Origin: Anodontia alba
Taxonomy: Eukaryota > Mollusca > Bivalvia > Lucinida > Lucinidae
Length of the DNA stretch: 64,000 bases
Direction: 5' to 3'
Assembly (NCBI GenBank): GCA_964016985.1
Contig: OZ024825.1
Location: forward strand, 31,283,893-31,347,892
Shown: positions 36,801 to 48,800 of the stretch, one piece after another
How the letters are laid out: each line of letters starts with the position of its first letter
Position numbering within the stretch: position 1 is the first letter of the stretch
Made by a program: the position numbers and the translations under genes
The notes under the pieces: generated by a model
Databases searched by the model: none
Told to the model about the DNA's origin: nothing
What the model saw: the letters and a program-made list of their open reading frames with translations, nothing else

Positions 36801-39800
36801 ACAATTCTAATGAGTACATTCAGCATACAATTACTTTACAGAAAATCAGAAAGACATCCCAAAATTATTCCCATTTGCCTCCTGACCTGGTGCTATGATT
36901 AACCGTCAGTGGCTCAAACTACCCTAGAACAAATTTCCATGGTCCCAAAGATGTTCTAGGCATTTTAGTTTGACTGTAGTCCCTTTAACCCATTGTAGAC
37001 GGAATGAACTCTCCCCTACTATATATTGGCAGAGTCCAATTTCAATTTTAGTTAAGTCAGCCTATGTTATTCAGATATTCAGATATTCCTAGAGAAAAAT
37101 GGTTGAACTATTTGCAAACAGTGAAGACCCTGATCAGAAGGCGCATTTGTGGCGTCTGATCTGGGTCTGCACTGTTTGCCAATTACCCTTTTAGGGGTCT
37201 CTAGATGACAATGGATTAATATCCGTATGCGAATAGTTCAGAGCTGGAACTTGCCAATGCAGCATCACAGTCTGGTGAAAAATGACGCATTATCTGATAT
37301 AGTCTACAAAGTCAAGAAATTAGGTGCAAAATTCCAACAGTTTTTATGAACAGGAGGCTGATATGAGTCTATATTGCATGTGTGAAATACAAACATACAG
37401 TGATCTGACATCATCAATATAAACAAGTAGAAATGCACTGTTTATTTGGCATTTTTATATTACATTGTGAAGTATTGATTCAAAAAGCAAGTATTCTGAT
37501 AATGTACCACCACTGAATAAAAACTGATCTATCGATGCATTGATATCACATCATCTCTAATCAGCACAAGTGCATATGCAGGCTGATCTTGGCCTTGGCT
37601 GTTCACATATGGCACAAGGGGCTTTTTATGCATTAAACATCATATCTTGTAACACTTGTTTTAGAGTCAGAATAGAAGCACCTTGCTGAGAATATTTATT
37701 TGTTGTTACAAGTTTACCTGTGCTTGATCCTGTGTGAGCTGACTGGCTTTGGTTGTCAACTGTTGTGTCTTCTCTTCCACTTCTGGTTCAGGTTTGGTTC
37801 TTAGGTAATCTGGCACTACTTCATGATTGAACATCACAACACGACCTTCTGTTAGTTTCTACAATAGGACACATTGTGAGAAAATGTATCTTAGCAAGAC
37901 CTGCACACAGTGAAGATTCAGATCAACCTGGCATCAATGCATTCTGATCAGTCTTTACTGGGTGCTCTTTGCATAGTGAAGTATCCAAGGCTTCTTCAAG
38001 AAGAGCCTGGTGGACTGTAAAGGCATGCATGCTCAGGCCTCTGACTAACTCGAAATATGGAGTCCTGGGCCCAGTTGTTAAAAAGCCTTGTTAGCTTAAC
38101 GAGCTTGTTAAGGGTCATTTCGTTAACTGATTCAATATATAATATTCCACTGCAAAAGCTACCGTACTCACATTTTTTCAGCAAAAAAAAAAAAAAAAAA
38201 TCAGCATATTGGGTATTACTAGGTGTAAATTTTAACGAATCGTTAACTAACGTCAACAACATCGTTAGCTTGAACAACTGGGCCCAGAATGTTAACTGTT
38301 CTAGAAAGTACAATATCTAAATCATAAGTATTTTTGCTGAAAAAAATGTGAGTAGCTTTTGCAATTGCAAAAGCTACTCACATTTTTTCAGCAAAAACAT
38401 CAGCATATATGCCATATTTGATCATTAAACCTTGCCAACTCTCCACAGCTGATCACTTCTGCCGGGGCCGAGCGTGCATTCCTGCAGTCAGTATCTTGAG
38501 GCTGGCTGTCTTACACAGCAAATGTAGCTGCACTTACTGGCTCCAGGAATGCCACCCACCCTGCCAGACGTGATCAACTGCAAACAATTGTGTTGGACAC
38601 AAAGAGATGAATAAGACACATCTTTGGGACAAGGAACCATATATTTGAAAATTTCTTAAGGTCTGGCAGACCTGAAAGTAAAATTAAAGTACATTTTATC
38701 ACATTTAAAACATGTCACCTGGTGAAATTTTCAAAAATACCTCCACAACAGAGGATAGACTATAGTTCTTGTAAATGACAATGTTGGTTATTTCTGCTTA
38801 TTGCAGCAGTCTATGTGTCTTAACACAAATGTCAATGATATGTAATCACTATAAAGTGTCGGTTAATATAATCCAAAACTGTTTCAGTTCACCTCCTAAG
38901 CACTGTTGAATAAAGTCACTAAAGTAAAAGACCACTTTAATGTCCATTGAGTATGTAAAAACACTGCACTATATATCCATGAAATTATTTCATCATAGCA
39001 CTAAGGGTCGCTCGTCGAATACGTGTAGACCTCTATGTCCATTGTTTATGCACTGATATCACATTATTGTCAATGTCTGACCCTCTATTATAGATATAGT
39101 GTAGATAGTGTAAGCCACACCCATGTCTCTGAATCATAAACACATCTTATCACAAGTAATAAAAGAAACAAATAAACAAAACAGGGACTAGCAATGTGTG
39201 TTAGATATTCTAACAATGTATCTTGAATGGCCAGCAATTTGGCCACTATATTAATACTGAGGTCTCGACAGAGGCAAGAAAAATAAAAATGACTAGAATG
39301 ATTAGGACTAGTTGCTTGGGGACTAGCAATACACATAAAATTGTTGTCAACTACATGGTTCCAGACTAAACTACGAGACTAACCTACTATATACAAAACA
39401 AGGTGTGGGTGGGAGGGTAACAAAATTTCTCTAAGGCATGTCCGATCACAAGCGTCGATTTTTTGAAACTGACGCTCAAATTTCAAAGCAGCCGTTAGAG
39501 AGCGGCGCTAAATTTGATTGGCTGGCCATTTGAAAAACAAAGGATCTGATTGGTGTGTGGTTACCCAGGTTACTAAACAGGAGAAGGCGCGCCACGATTG
39601 GTTGACGATATGCAGGTCATGTGATACCTCGCGCGCGAAATGAGAAATGAAACAGAAACAAATTAAAGCCACAGTACTAGAAAATGAATGATTAAAACAC
39701 CTCTCCCACCCCAAAAGTATAATGCACAAGAATGCCCATGACCTTAATATATTCTATTCTGTTCGGTCCGGTACCGGTAGTAGATCCCGGCAGTTAATGG

Positions 39801-42800
39801 GCTGATCTCGTATGAGCCGGGACTACGCGAGACCATAACAAATATGGCCGACAGGAGCATTCAATATTGACAAGTATATTTTTCAATATCTTAAATGGAT
39901 GTAATACGGACGTTAGCAGGTTTAAATTAAGATTAATCATAATCTTTCAATTAAACCTTGCCAACTCTCCACAGCTGATCACTTCTGCCGGGGCCGAGCG
40001 TGCATTCCTGCAGTCAGTATCTTGAGGCTGGCTGTCTTACACAGCAAATGTAGCTGCACTTACTGGCTCCAGGAATGCCACCCACCCTGCCAGACGTGAT
40101 CAACTGCAAACAATTGTGTTGGACACAAAGAGATGAATAAGACACATCTTTGGGACAAGGAACCATATATTTGAAAATTTCTTAAGGTCTGGCAGACCTG
40201 AAAGTAAAATTAAAGTACATTTTATCACATTTAAAACATGTCACCTGGTGAAATTTTCAAAAATACCTCCAGAGTCCCAAAGATGGTAGGTAGTAAGTGG
40301 TAGGGAGTAGCAAGGATATCACAAAACAGCAGTATGAAAGCATACCAGGGAAACATAAGTAGAAGGCATGAAAACTTTCATTTAAAAGCAAATAATACAT
40401 GTAAGTATGTACACAAGAGACATGTGCAAGTCAGTTACCAACATATCACATTTGCGACCTGGTCAAGGGTTGCACCTAGTTAAATAGCTGACTGTATGGG
40501 ATCCAAGGGACGAGGCTACTTTTTGTCTTAGGCCAAAAGATGGTTCAAGGTATCTTTCATAGGCATTACTATTCCAGTCGCCTTGGATCTTTATGAGGTC
40601 CACAGGTAAACCACACTGTAAAGCCAGGGATGCCCCTCCCCGTCTAAAACTATGCCCCGAGTACTTATTTGCTGGATATCCCAAATATGTTAATGCTCCG
40701 CGAAGCTTAGAGATGAACCTATCTTGTGTTAGCGGTATTGCACTGCCATTGTCAGCATAACTGAAAAGAGGAGCTGGGTCCTTCTGCAGAGGGGTATTGA
40801 GACAAAGACCAAGCAGAGCCGTAGAGGGGCAAAAAAGGGAATTCTTAATGAGGGGTAGGGGGATTAAGAGGGTTCGCTCCCTGAACTGAATGACTTTGGA
40901 CCAGCGAACAGTTAAGACCGCACCATCTGGTCGGAAATTTACGTCAGACCTACACAAATGTCGACTGGGGTCAAACGCGTCTAGGGTTGGAATAAGGAGA
41001 TTGGATTTTCTAAAAAAGGAATAAAATGCTACTAAACATGCCGCCCAAAAGACCCTGTCAAGGGGTAAGGTCAAATTTAGGTGGCAGACCAACCTTTTAA
41101 GGATGTCCAAAGTGATAGGAAGCTTTTGTTCTGAATGACAACCCTTTACCCGTTTAACGCCCTTGAGAATGGAGGCCACATACCAGTTGTGCTCCAGAGG
41201 ATTTGCATGCCCAGCTTCTAAATGTATAATTCGAACTACATTCAGGTATTGTCGTACAGAAGTAAAGCATAACCTGCGTGAAAGAAATGCAATGTATCGA
41301 CCTAAATTCTCTTGTGACAGTGGTACTGGACAAATGTTTATCTCCGTGCAAAATTTTAGAAATGCCTGTCGCTGAGCAATGTATGTTCGATTTGTAGAAG
41401 GTGCAAAAGTATGGCCTCTGTAGAAGTGGACTTCATGATCCAAGTCCTTGACAAGTGAGCTGGACCCGGGGGGTTCTGTTTGAAGGTTTACACTGCTACC
41501 ATGGGCAGGGTCTGTTGATCTCCCTGTGGAGTAAAAACAGGAGAGAGTTAGGGGACATATGAAAGTTCAGGGGGGTGCCTGCTGTGAACGGTAGAAGAGT
41601 TTGTAAATAGCCGGGCGAGTGAAGTCTCGAGGCCGCATCAGCGGCAACGTTAAGACAGCCAGAAAAATGCCTTGAAGTAAGATGAAAATTAAAGGCTGCT
41701 GACAGCCAAAACAATTTTCGCAAACACTGCATGATGAAGTCATTTCGAGATGAGCATTTGTTTAACGATGCAACTGTGACTGTGTTGTCTGAGCGCACTA
41801 TTACGCGTTTGTTTGCCCACATGGGAGCCCAGCGGTGGGCAGCAACAACCACTGCTAAAACTTCTTTTTCGTTTATGTGTAATTGCTGCGCCTGAGGTAA
41901 GTCTGCTGCCCAGTTGAAATAAAACCAGTCTGTGCCGAAGACCCCCCCAGCCGCTTCATCACATGCATCGGTAAACACACACTCTAGTGGGGTGGCATCC
42001 AAAATGGCCGCTCTCCCATTGAATGTTTGAAGAAAATTTATCCACCACAACAGATCATCCCTGACTGCCTTTGAAATTAATGCTTTGTGCGAAACGTGCT
42101 TAAGTGCGTTGATCTGGTTAAAGATCCGGCGAAGAAAAACTCTTCCACCTTTCACGACACCGGCTGCCCAAGAAAGCCGCCCGGCCAGAGCCTGAAGCTG
42201 ACGCTTGGACGCGCGCTTGCGAGTAATGAAACCCTGAAGTTCCGATTGAAAACTTTGTAGTTTATCGAACGGCAGACGCAAAGTCATTGTGATTGAGTCA
42301 AGCTCTATACCCAAGAAGGTAATTTTTGTAGTCGGGTCAACAACTTTTCCCCAATGAATGCAGAAGCCGAGCCTCCTGAGAAGCTGTATCAACAAGTTCA
42401 GTGCAATTGCGCACTCAGCTTTTGATTCGGATATAATAAGGAAGTCATCCAGATATACCACAACGAGGTCATACCCTCTCCGAGCCATCATGCGCTTAAC
42501 CGCTTGAGTAAGACGGTGGAAGATGCCCGGGCTTAGTTTTGCCCCAAAACAAAGCTTAGTATCACGCATATATACTGTTTTCCCCTTAAACTGCCACTTT
42601 AAACCTGTGACCTTCTGGCTTTGTTCACTGATACTGACTGATCTGTAGGCGCTTTTGAGGTCAACTTTGGCAAAGTAGCAGCCCTTTGTCATTCTAGAGG
42701 CTGCATCATCCACAGTTGAAAACTTCTGTTGCCAGTCAGTTGAGCAGTAATCGTTTACTGCACAACCGACTGGCCGAGAACAGTCATGTATCAGGCGAAC

Positions 42801-45800
42801 ATCCCCATCCGGCTTCGGAATGACCCCTAGTGGGCTAATTATCTCTGGAGGGGTATCGCAAATAACATAATTGCCTAACGATATTTCTTTGAGTATTTGT
42901 TCTGAAGCCTTTTTGTATAATGCGCTTTGGGGCCTTGCAGAGGGGTGATTATCCGATGACACAGGGGAGATAACTGCATCCGCATCAATTATGTCAAACC
43001 CATTTTTGATGCCATGCAAAATGAACTCCCTATCCGGGTCACCAGACAATTCCTGTTCCCAAGCCGACAACTGAAGGCCCGGGGAGGGCTGGACCTCGAT
43101 GCCTAGTTTTTTTCTGTCATGTGTGTCATGACTGTGTGTTTCTTGCCACAGCCTGGCACAATACATTCATGACGGAAGCTGCAGGTCTGATGAGTACACC
43201 CCTTAGAGGAGTTGAAATTCCTGCAAATGGGGCTGTCCCTCTTAGGTTTTTCTTGCTTGCCTCCCGTTGGTTTTGGGCCCACAGGCTTTTTGACCCCCTG
43301 AGAAGGTTGCTTGTCACGAGGCTGCAGGCAAAGTGTATGCAAATGTTGGACGTCAGTCCCCCATCGAAACCCCATTTGTGCTTGTAACTTGCGGTATTCT
43401 CTGTCGTATAAAAGTACGGACATTAAACTGAACCGCTGGACAAGTTGGTACACCTTGGTGGTGTAAGATAGGTAATCCAGCATAGACGGGCCCCCCAACT
43501 TGTTTTCCCCTGACAACTTGTACAGGATGGCAAGGTTGGCGATTGACCACTGACTTAAAGTCAGATTCTCCAACCTTGGTTTCTTAGGGCCTGATTTAAA
43601 TACAAGTTGCTGCACCCCTTGCTCACTAATAATAGTTTCTTCCTCAACGGTGCCCTGGACAAAGTCGCAAATGTCATAAAAGTCTGTAACTGACTTACCC
43701 GTGGCTGTGGAAAGATGGATCTGGGGGTCATTCCAACTGGGCTGACGATGCTGTCCCTGGGTCTGTTCCGGGGTGGCGACGAATGAGTTCGCTGGGGGCT
43801 GTGCTGAAATCAGTTCTTGTTGTTGCGCCATCATGTTGCTCATGATAGCTGCACCGTAAAGGTCTGCTGATGTTGACTGGTCCTGCCGATGACCAGTCTG
43901 TGACGTTGGGAGGGCTGTCCCGGTCGTGGTAGCTGCAGCCTGGCTGGGTCCCTGGCCAGACTGTGTGGTTGAGTCCTTTTCGGTAGTCTGCGATTGGCCG
44001 CGCAGAGTTTTCACAAGATGTGAGATCAGTCTTTGTTGTCCAGTAGGGATTTCGGGGCCTTGTAGGTCCTCTGGCTCTGCTAATGCTAGTGCGTAGCAAC
44101 TTGTGAAACCCCTTTGTACTAATTCATTCGCGCATCCACGAAGGACCTTATTTTGCGTCAAAAACTGCACCAAAAATTCCTCATCAGAGGTTTGGTTTTG
44201 GTCCCCTGTGGTACTATCGTTGTTAGACATTGTTAAGGCGATAACTGCTTCAAAAAAGTCTGAGGAACGCATTCAAATTTTTTTGTTTATTTTGGCGGGC
44301 TCAAAATCGGCGCCTTAATGTTTTTTTGAAAACGTGCACATCACTGGCTAGACTCGCCACAGAAAAAAACAACTGTCCTCATCACAAAAGGCCGAACAGT
44401 CTAAAATCCTACACATTAATGCCTCAAACACATTTGCTGAATCAAGCAGGTATCCGAACAGTTTTGTTTCTTCCTTTCTGCTCATTTTATACCATCTTGG
44501 AATGCCAAAAATGGTGCGCACAATGTCCGCTCGTGATGCTAATTTGAACATTGCCAAAGTTAAAATCCAGTGAAATTATTCCACGAATGAGTCACGTATA
44601 AAATATTCCAATAAGTGTTCTTTAAACTGTATATAGTTTGTAATTGCTAACGATATAACGAAAACATTTTGTTAACAAAATTTCTCTTAACAAAATTTCT
44701 CTAAGGCATGTCCGATCACAAGCGTCGATTTTTTGAAACTGACGCTCAAATTTCAAAGCAGCCGTTAGAGAGCGGCGCTAAATTTGATTGGCTGGCCATT
44801 TGAAAAACAAAGGATCTGATTGGTGTGTGGTTACCCAGGTTACTAAACAGGAGAAGGCGCGCCACGATTGGTTGACGATATGCAGGTCATGTGATACCTC
44901 GCGCGCGAAATGAGAAATGAAACAGAAACAAATTAAAGCCACAGTACTAGAAAATGAATGATTAAAACACCTCTCCCACCCCAAAAGTATAATGCACAAG
45001 AATGCCCATGACCTTAATATATTCTATTCTGTTCGGTCCGGTACCGGTAGTAGATCCCGGCAGTTAATGGGCTGATCTCGTATGAGCCGGGACTACGCGA
45101 GACCATAACAAATATGGCCGACAGGAGCATTCAATATTGACAAGTATATTTTTCAATATCTTAAATGGATGTAATACGGACGTTAGCAGGTTTAAATTAA
45201 GATTAATCATAATCTTTCAATTAAAGATTTAACCATACGTTAACTAAAGACATCGTTAGTTTTGAACAACTGGGCTCTGGACTCCTGTTTTGGTGGTTGG
45301 GACTCTTGTTTTTCATTTTAGCAAAATTACATTGTGAGACTCCTATTTTAGCAGAAAATGGCTCTGAGACTCATATTTTCAAAATCCTAGTTAGAACCCT
45401 GATGTGGATTCCAGAATCCAGTCTTCAATGGGTGCATGCAAGAAGGTACATTTTTTCCTATTACGGCTCGTATGTACAATGTAGACGGCAGTGGCATCAC
45501 AAGAATTCCGCGGAAGACTTCATCGCACCTGCTGGCGCAAAAGTCACAGGAGCCACAATCAGAATGTGGTTATTAAATAAGTTTATTTCATTCTTAGCAG
45601 TGCTTACTTGGAAAACTGGGTTGAAAAAAATGTAGACAAAGTGCCTAGTGGGGCACATATATTCCAGGCCAGTCCCATTCCCTCTAATGGCCATATCTTC
45701 AGCACTGACTTTTCGTATCATACAGCCCAATGATAATGGAACGTTGACGTAAAATGTGTAAAAGTCACTGGAGCATGAAATATAGGTCAAGGTCATGGGT

Positions 45801-48800
45801 CAAGGTACCTGCTAATTCAGTACATCAAGGAGAAGCACAATGCAAGGTATGGTGGTTGTAGGCCTTATAGTTCAGGAGTTATCAAACTTCAACGTAAAAT
45901 GTGTCAAATATAGGTCAAGGTCACTGGGTTAAGGTACCTGCCAAGCCAGTGCAATGAGGTGAAGCACTATGCAAGGTTTAGTGGTTGTAGGTCTTATATT
46001 TGAGGAGATACTGAACATCAATATAAAATGTGTCAAAGTCACTTGAGTGCACAATATAGGTCAAGGTCACCAGGTCAAGGTACCTGTCGAGTCAGTACAT
46101 CGAGAAGAAGCGCTATATAAGGTTTGGTGGTTGAAGGCCTTACAGTTGAGGACATATGGAAGGGTGACGTAAAAGGTGTAAAAGTCAATGGAGCGTGAAA
46201 TATAGGTCAAGGTCACCCAGTCAAGGTACCTGCAGAGTCCGTACATTGAGGAGAAGCACTATGCAAGGTTTGATGGTTGTAGGCCTTATAGTTGAGGAGA
46301 TATTGAACGTTGACGTAAAATGTGTAAAAGGCACTGGAGCGCAAAATATAGGTCAAGGTCACCAGGTCAAGATACCTGCCAAGTCAGTACATATAGGAGA
46401 AGCACTATGCAAGGTTTGGTGGCTAGAGGTCTTACACTTGAGGAGATCTGGAACGTTGACGTAAATTATGTCAAAGTCACTGCAGCCAAAATATAGGTCA
46501 AGGTCACCAGGTCAAGGTATCTGCTAAGTCAGTACATTGAGGAGAAGCACTTTGCAAGGTTTGATGGTTGTAGGCCTTATAGTTGAGGAGATATTGAATG
46601 TCGACGCAAAATATGTCAGTCACTGGAGTGCAAAATATAGGTCAAGGTCACCGGGTCAAGGTACCTTCCAAGTCTGTACATCTAGGAGAAGCACTATGCA
46701 AGGTTTGGTAGTTGTACGCCTTATAGTTGAGAAGATCTGGAACGTCAACGTAAATTGTGTCAAAGTCAATGGAGCGCAAAATATAGGTCAAGGTCACTGG
46801 GTCAACATATCTGCCAAGTCAGGAGGTCAGGGAGATGTGTCATGCAAGGTATGATGGTTGTTGTAGAATTGTAGTTGATTAGAATACTAACTTTGACGTA
46901 AATGTCGAACTTTGACATAACAGAACTGTTAAGAGACAGACGGACGGACGGACGGACGAACGGACAGACGAATGGAAAAGCGGGCACCTATGTCGCAAAG
47001 TCAGGAGGTCAGGGAGATATTTCATACAAGGTTTGATGGTTGTTTAGTCTTGTAGTTGATTAGAATACTAACTTTGACATAAATGTCGAACTTCGACATA
47101 ACAGAACTGTTAAGAGACGGACAGATGAACAGACAGACGAATGGAAAAGTGGGCACCTATGTCGCAAAGTCGGGAGGTCAGGGAGATGTTTCATGCAAGG
47201 TTTGATGGTTGTTTAGTCTTGTAGTTGATTAAAATACTAACTTTGACATAAATGTCGAACTTCGACATAAATGTTGACAGACGGACGGACCAATGGACAG
47301 ACATACGAAAAAGCGGACACCTATGTTGCAAAGTCAGGAGGTCAGGGAGATGTTTCATGCAAGGTTTGATGGTTGTTTAGTCTTGTAGTTGATTAGAATA
47401 CTAACTTTGACATAAATGTCGAACGTCAACATAAATGTTGACAGACGGACGGACGGACAGAAAATCGGACGCCTATATCGCACCCTGCTACAAGCAGGTG
47501 CAATAAAAATGAGCCTCATCATCATGTTCATTGGATTTCTGATTAAAAAATGTGTAAGTACAGTGTCAACATCCACATCAGTGGGCCCCCTTCCTGGTAC
47601 GAGCTGGCTTGCTGCATACATGGCAGATCTCAGCCAGATCTCCAGCCTATTGGTGCTTTGTCAATACCGTAACAAACCTACGTATTGGGACAGATAGGCC
47701 TTTGCAAACTGTGTAGACCAGGATCAGACGCCGCAAAATGCGGCATCTGATCAGGGTCTACACTGTTTGCCATACATGCAGCAATACTTGAGATACATCA
47801 AAAGGTGGTAGAATGGACAATTTCAAATTTTAGGAGAAGTATGGTAAGTAGATTTGTTTGTTTGTATGATTTGTGATTAACGTCGCTTTCAACAATCTTT
47901 CAGTCATATCGCGACGGTGTCTGGATGTGGCAGGGAGCTCAATGCTCACTTTTAGAGTGCTGTCTCACTATAATATCATGCCCCTGACATGATATTCCAC
48001 CCAGTCACATTATACTGACACAGAGCTGACCAGTTCTAGCTCTACTTTCTTAACGCTGAACGACAATCAAAAGAGCAGTTAGTACCATTTTTAAAGTCTT
48101 TGGTATGACCCAGCCGGGGATTGAACCCGCAACCTCCCTGTCACAAAGTGGATGCTCTACCACTGAGCCACTGTGCCGGTATGGTAAGTAGATAACGTGT
48201 CCTAATACTTTGGGTAAATATGGTAGTTTGGAAGGCTAGGATATGATGGACCATAGCTCCAGGTAAGAGTAAGACACTGAAACTGGTGCTTTCTTCTTGC
48301 TACATGTACATGCAAACATATGTTGTGGGTACTCATTCAGAGCACCTTGCTGATTTTAACTACCTGTAAACTGGAGGTCTATCTGAGTGAATGTATGTGA
48401 TGGTAACCTGATTTCATGGACTTTGCAAAGACAAAAAGAAAATACTAACAAGATGGCATGAACACGCATCGATCTCATCTGTTTGTATTTAATATGAATG
48501 TTACATTTTCATAAACTATTTCATGACTGACATCAGAAGAATTATTGACAAGTACATGTATTCGGTGATAATTCTAGGATAACTTTTTTTTTATTTCTAT
48601 GTAAAAACATACTGTATTTATTATACTATATGCCCAGGGGCATTGCAATTCATTGCTACTAAAATAACAGTTTTGAGTCCTAATTTGGGTCCAAAATAAG
48701 ATATTTTAATGGCCTAAATTCAATTTTTGCATGTGTTTAGTAATGCTTTTCTCCTAGAAAAGTAAGAGGGCACATTTATTAGAGAGGGGGGCTTATATCA

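Larger units (their letters stand above)
38430..45225 (-). mobile_element. Tyrosine-recombinase retrotransposon (Ngaro/DIRS type), apparently intact
   Basis: In the minus-strand sense the order is repeat A1 (45225-44688), gag-like, RT-RNase H, tyrosine recombinase, repeat B1 (40271-39956), A2 (39955-39418), a 672-bp spacer, B2 (38745-38430). Split direct repeats plus a recombinase instead of a DDE integrase mark the Ngaro/PAT side of the DIRS order. Joining B2 to A1 recreates the B1-A2 junction, as the circular-intermediate model predicts. A copies and B copies are identical by eye and all three frames are open, so insertion is recent and mobility plausible. It lies in MED8 intron 3 on the gene's own strand, inside a GGGCCCAG MITE (pieces at about 38279-38429 and 45226-45280), with no obvious target duplication. 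Confidence 0.9.

Noticed and set aside
39508..39729. 73-codon frame present twice (also 44778-44999)
   Set aside because: Lies in the A repeats of the retrotransposon, which should hold regulatory rather than coding sequence.
41163..44547. Several short plus-strand frames across 41163-44547
   Set aside because: Antisense shadows of the retrotransposon frames, or short frames in its leader.
46195..46854. 89- and 105-codon frames in a repetitive stretch
   Set aside because: They read through the 145-bp tandem array, giving self-similar peptides rather than a protein domain.
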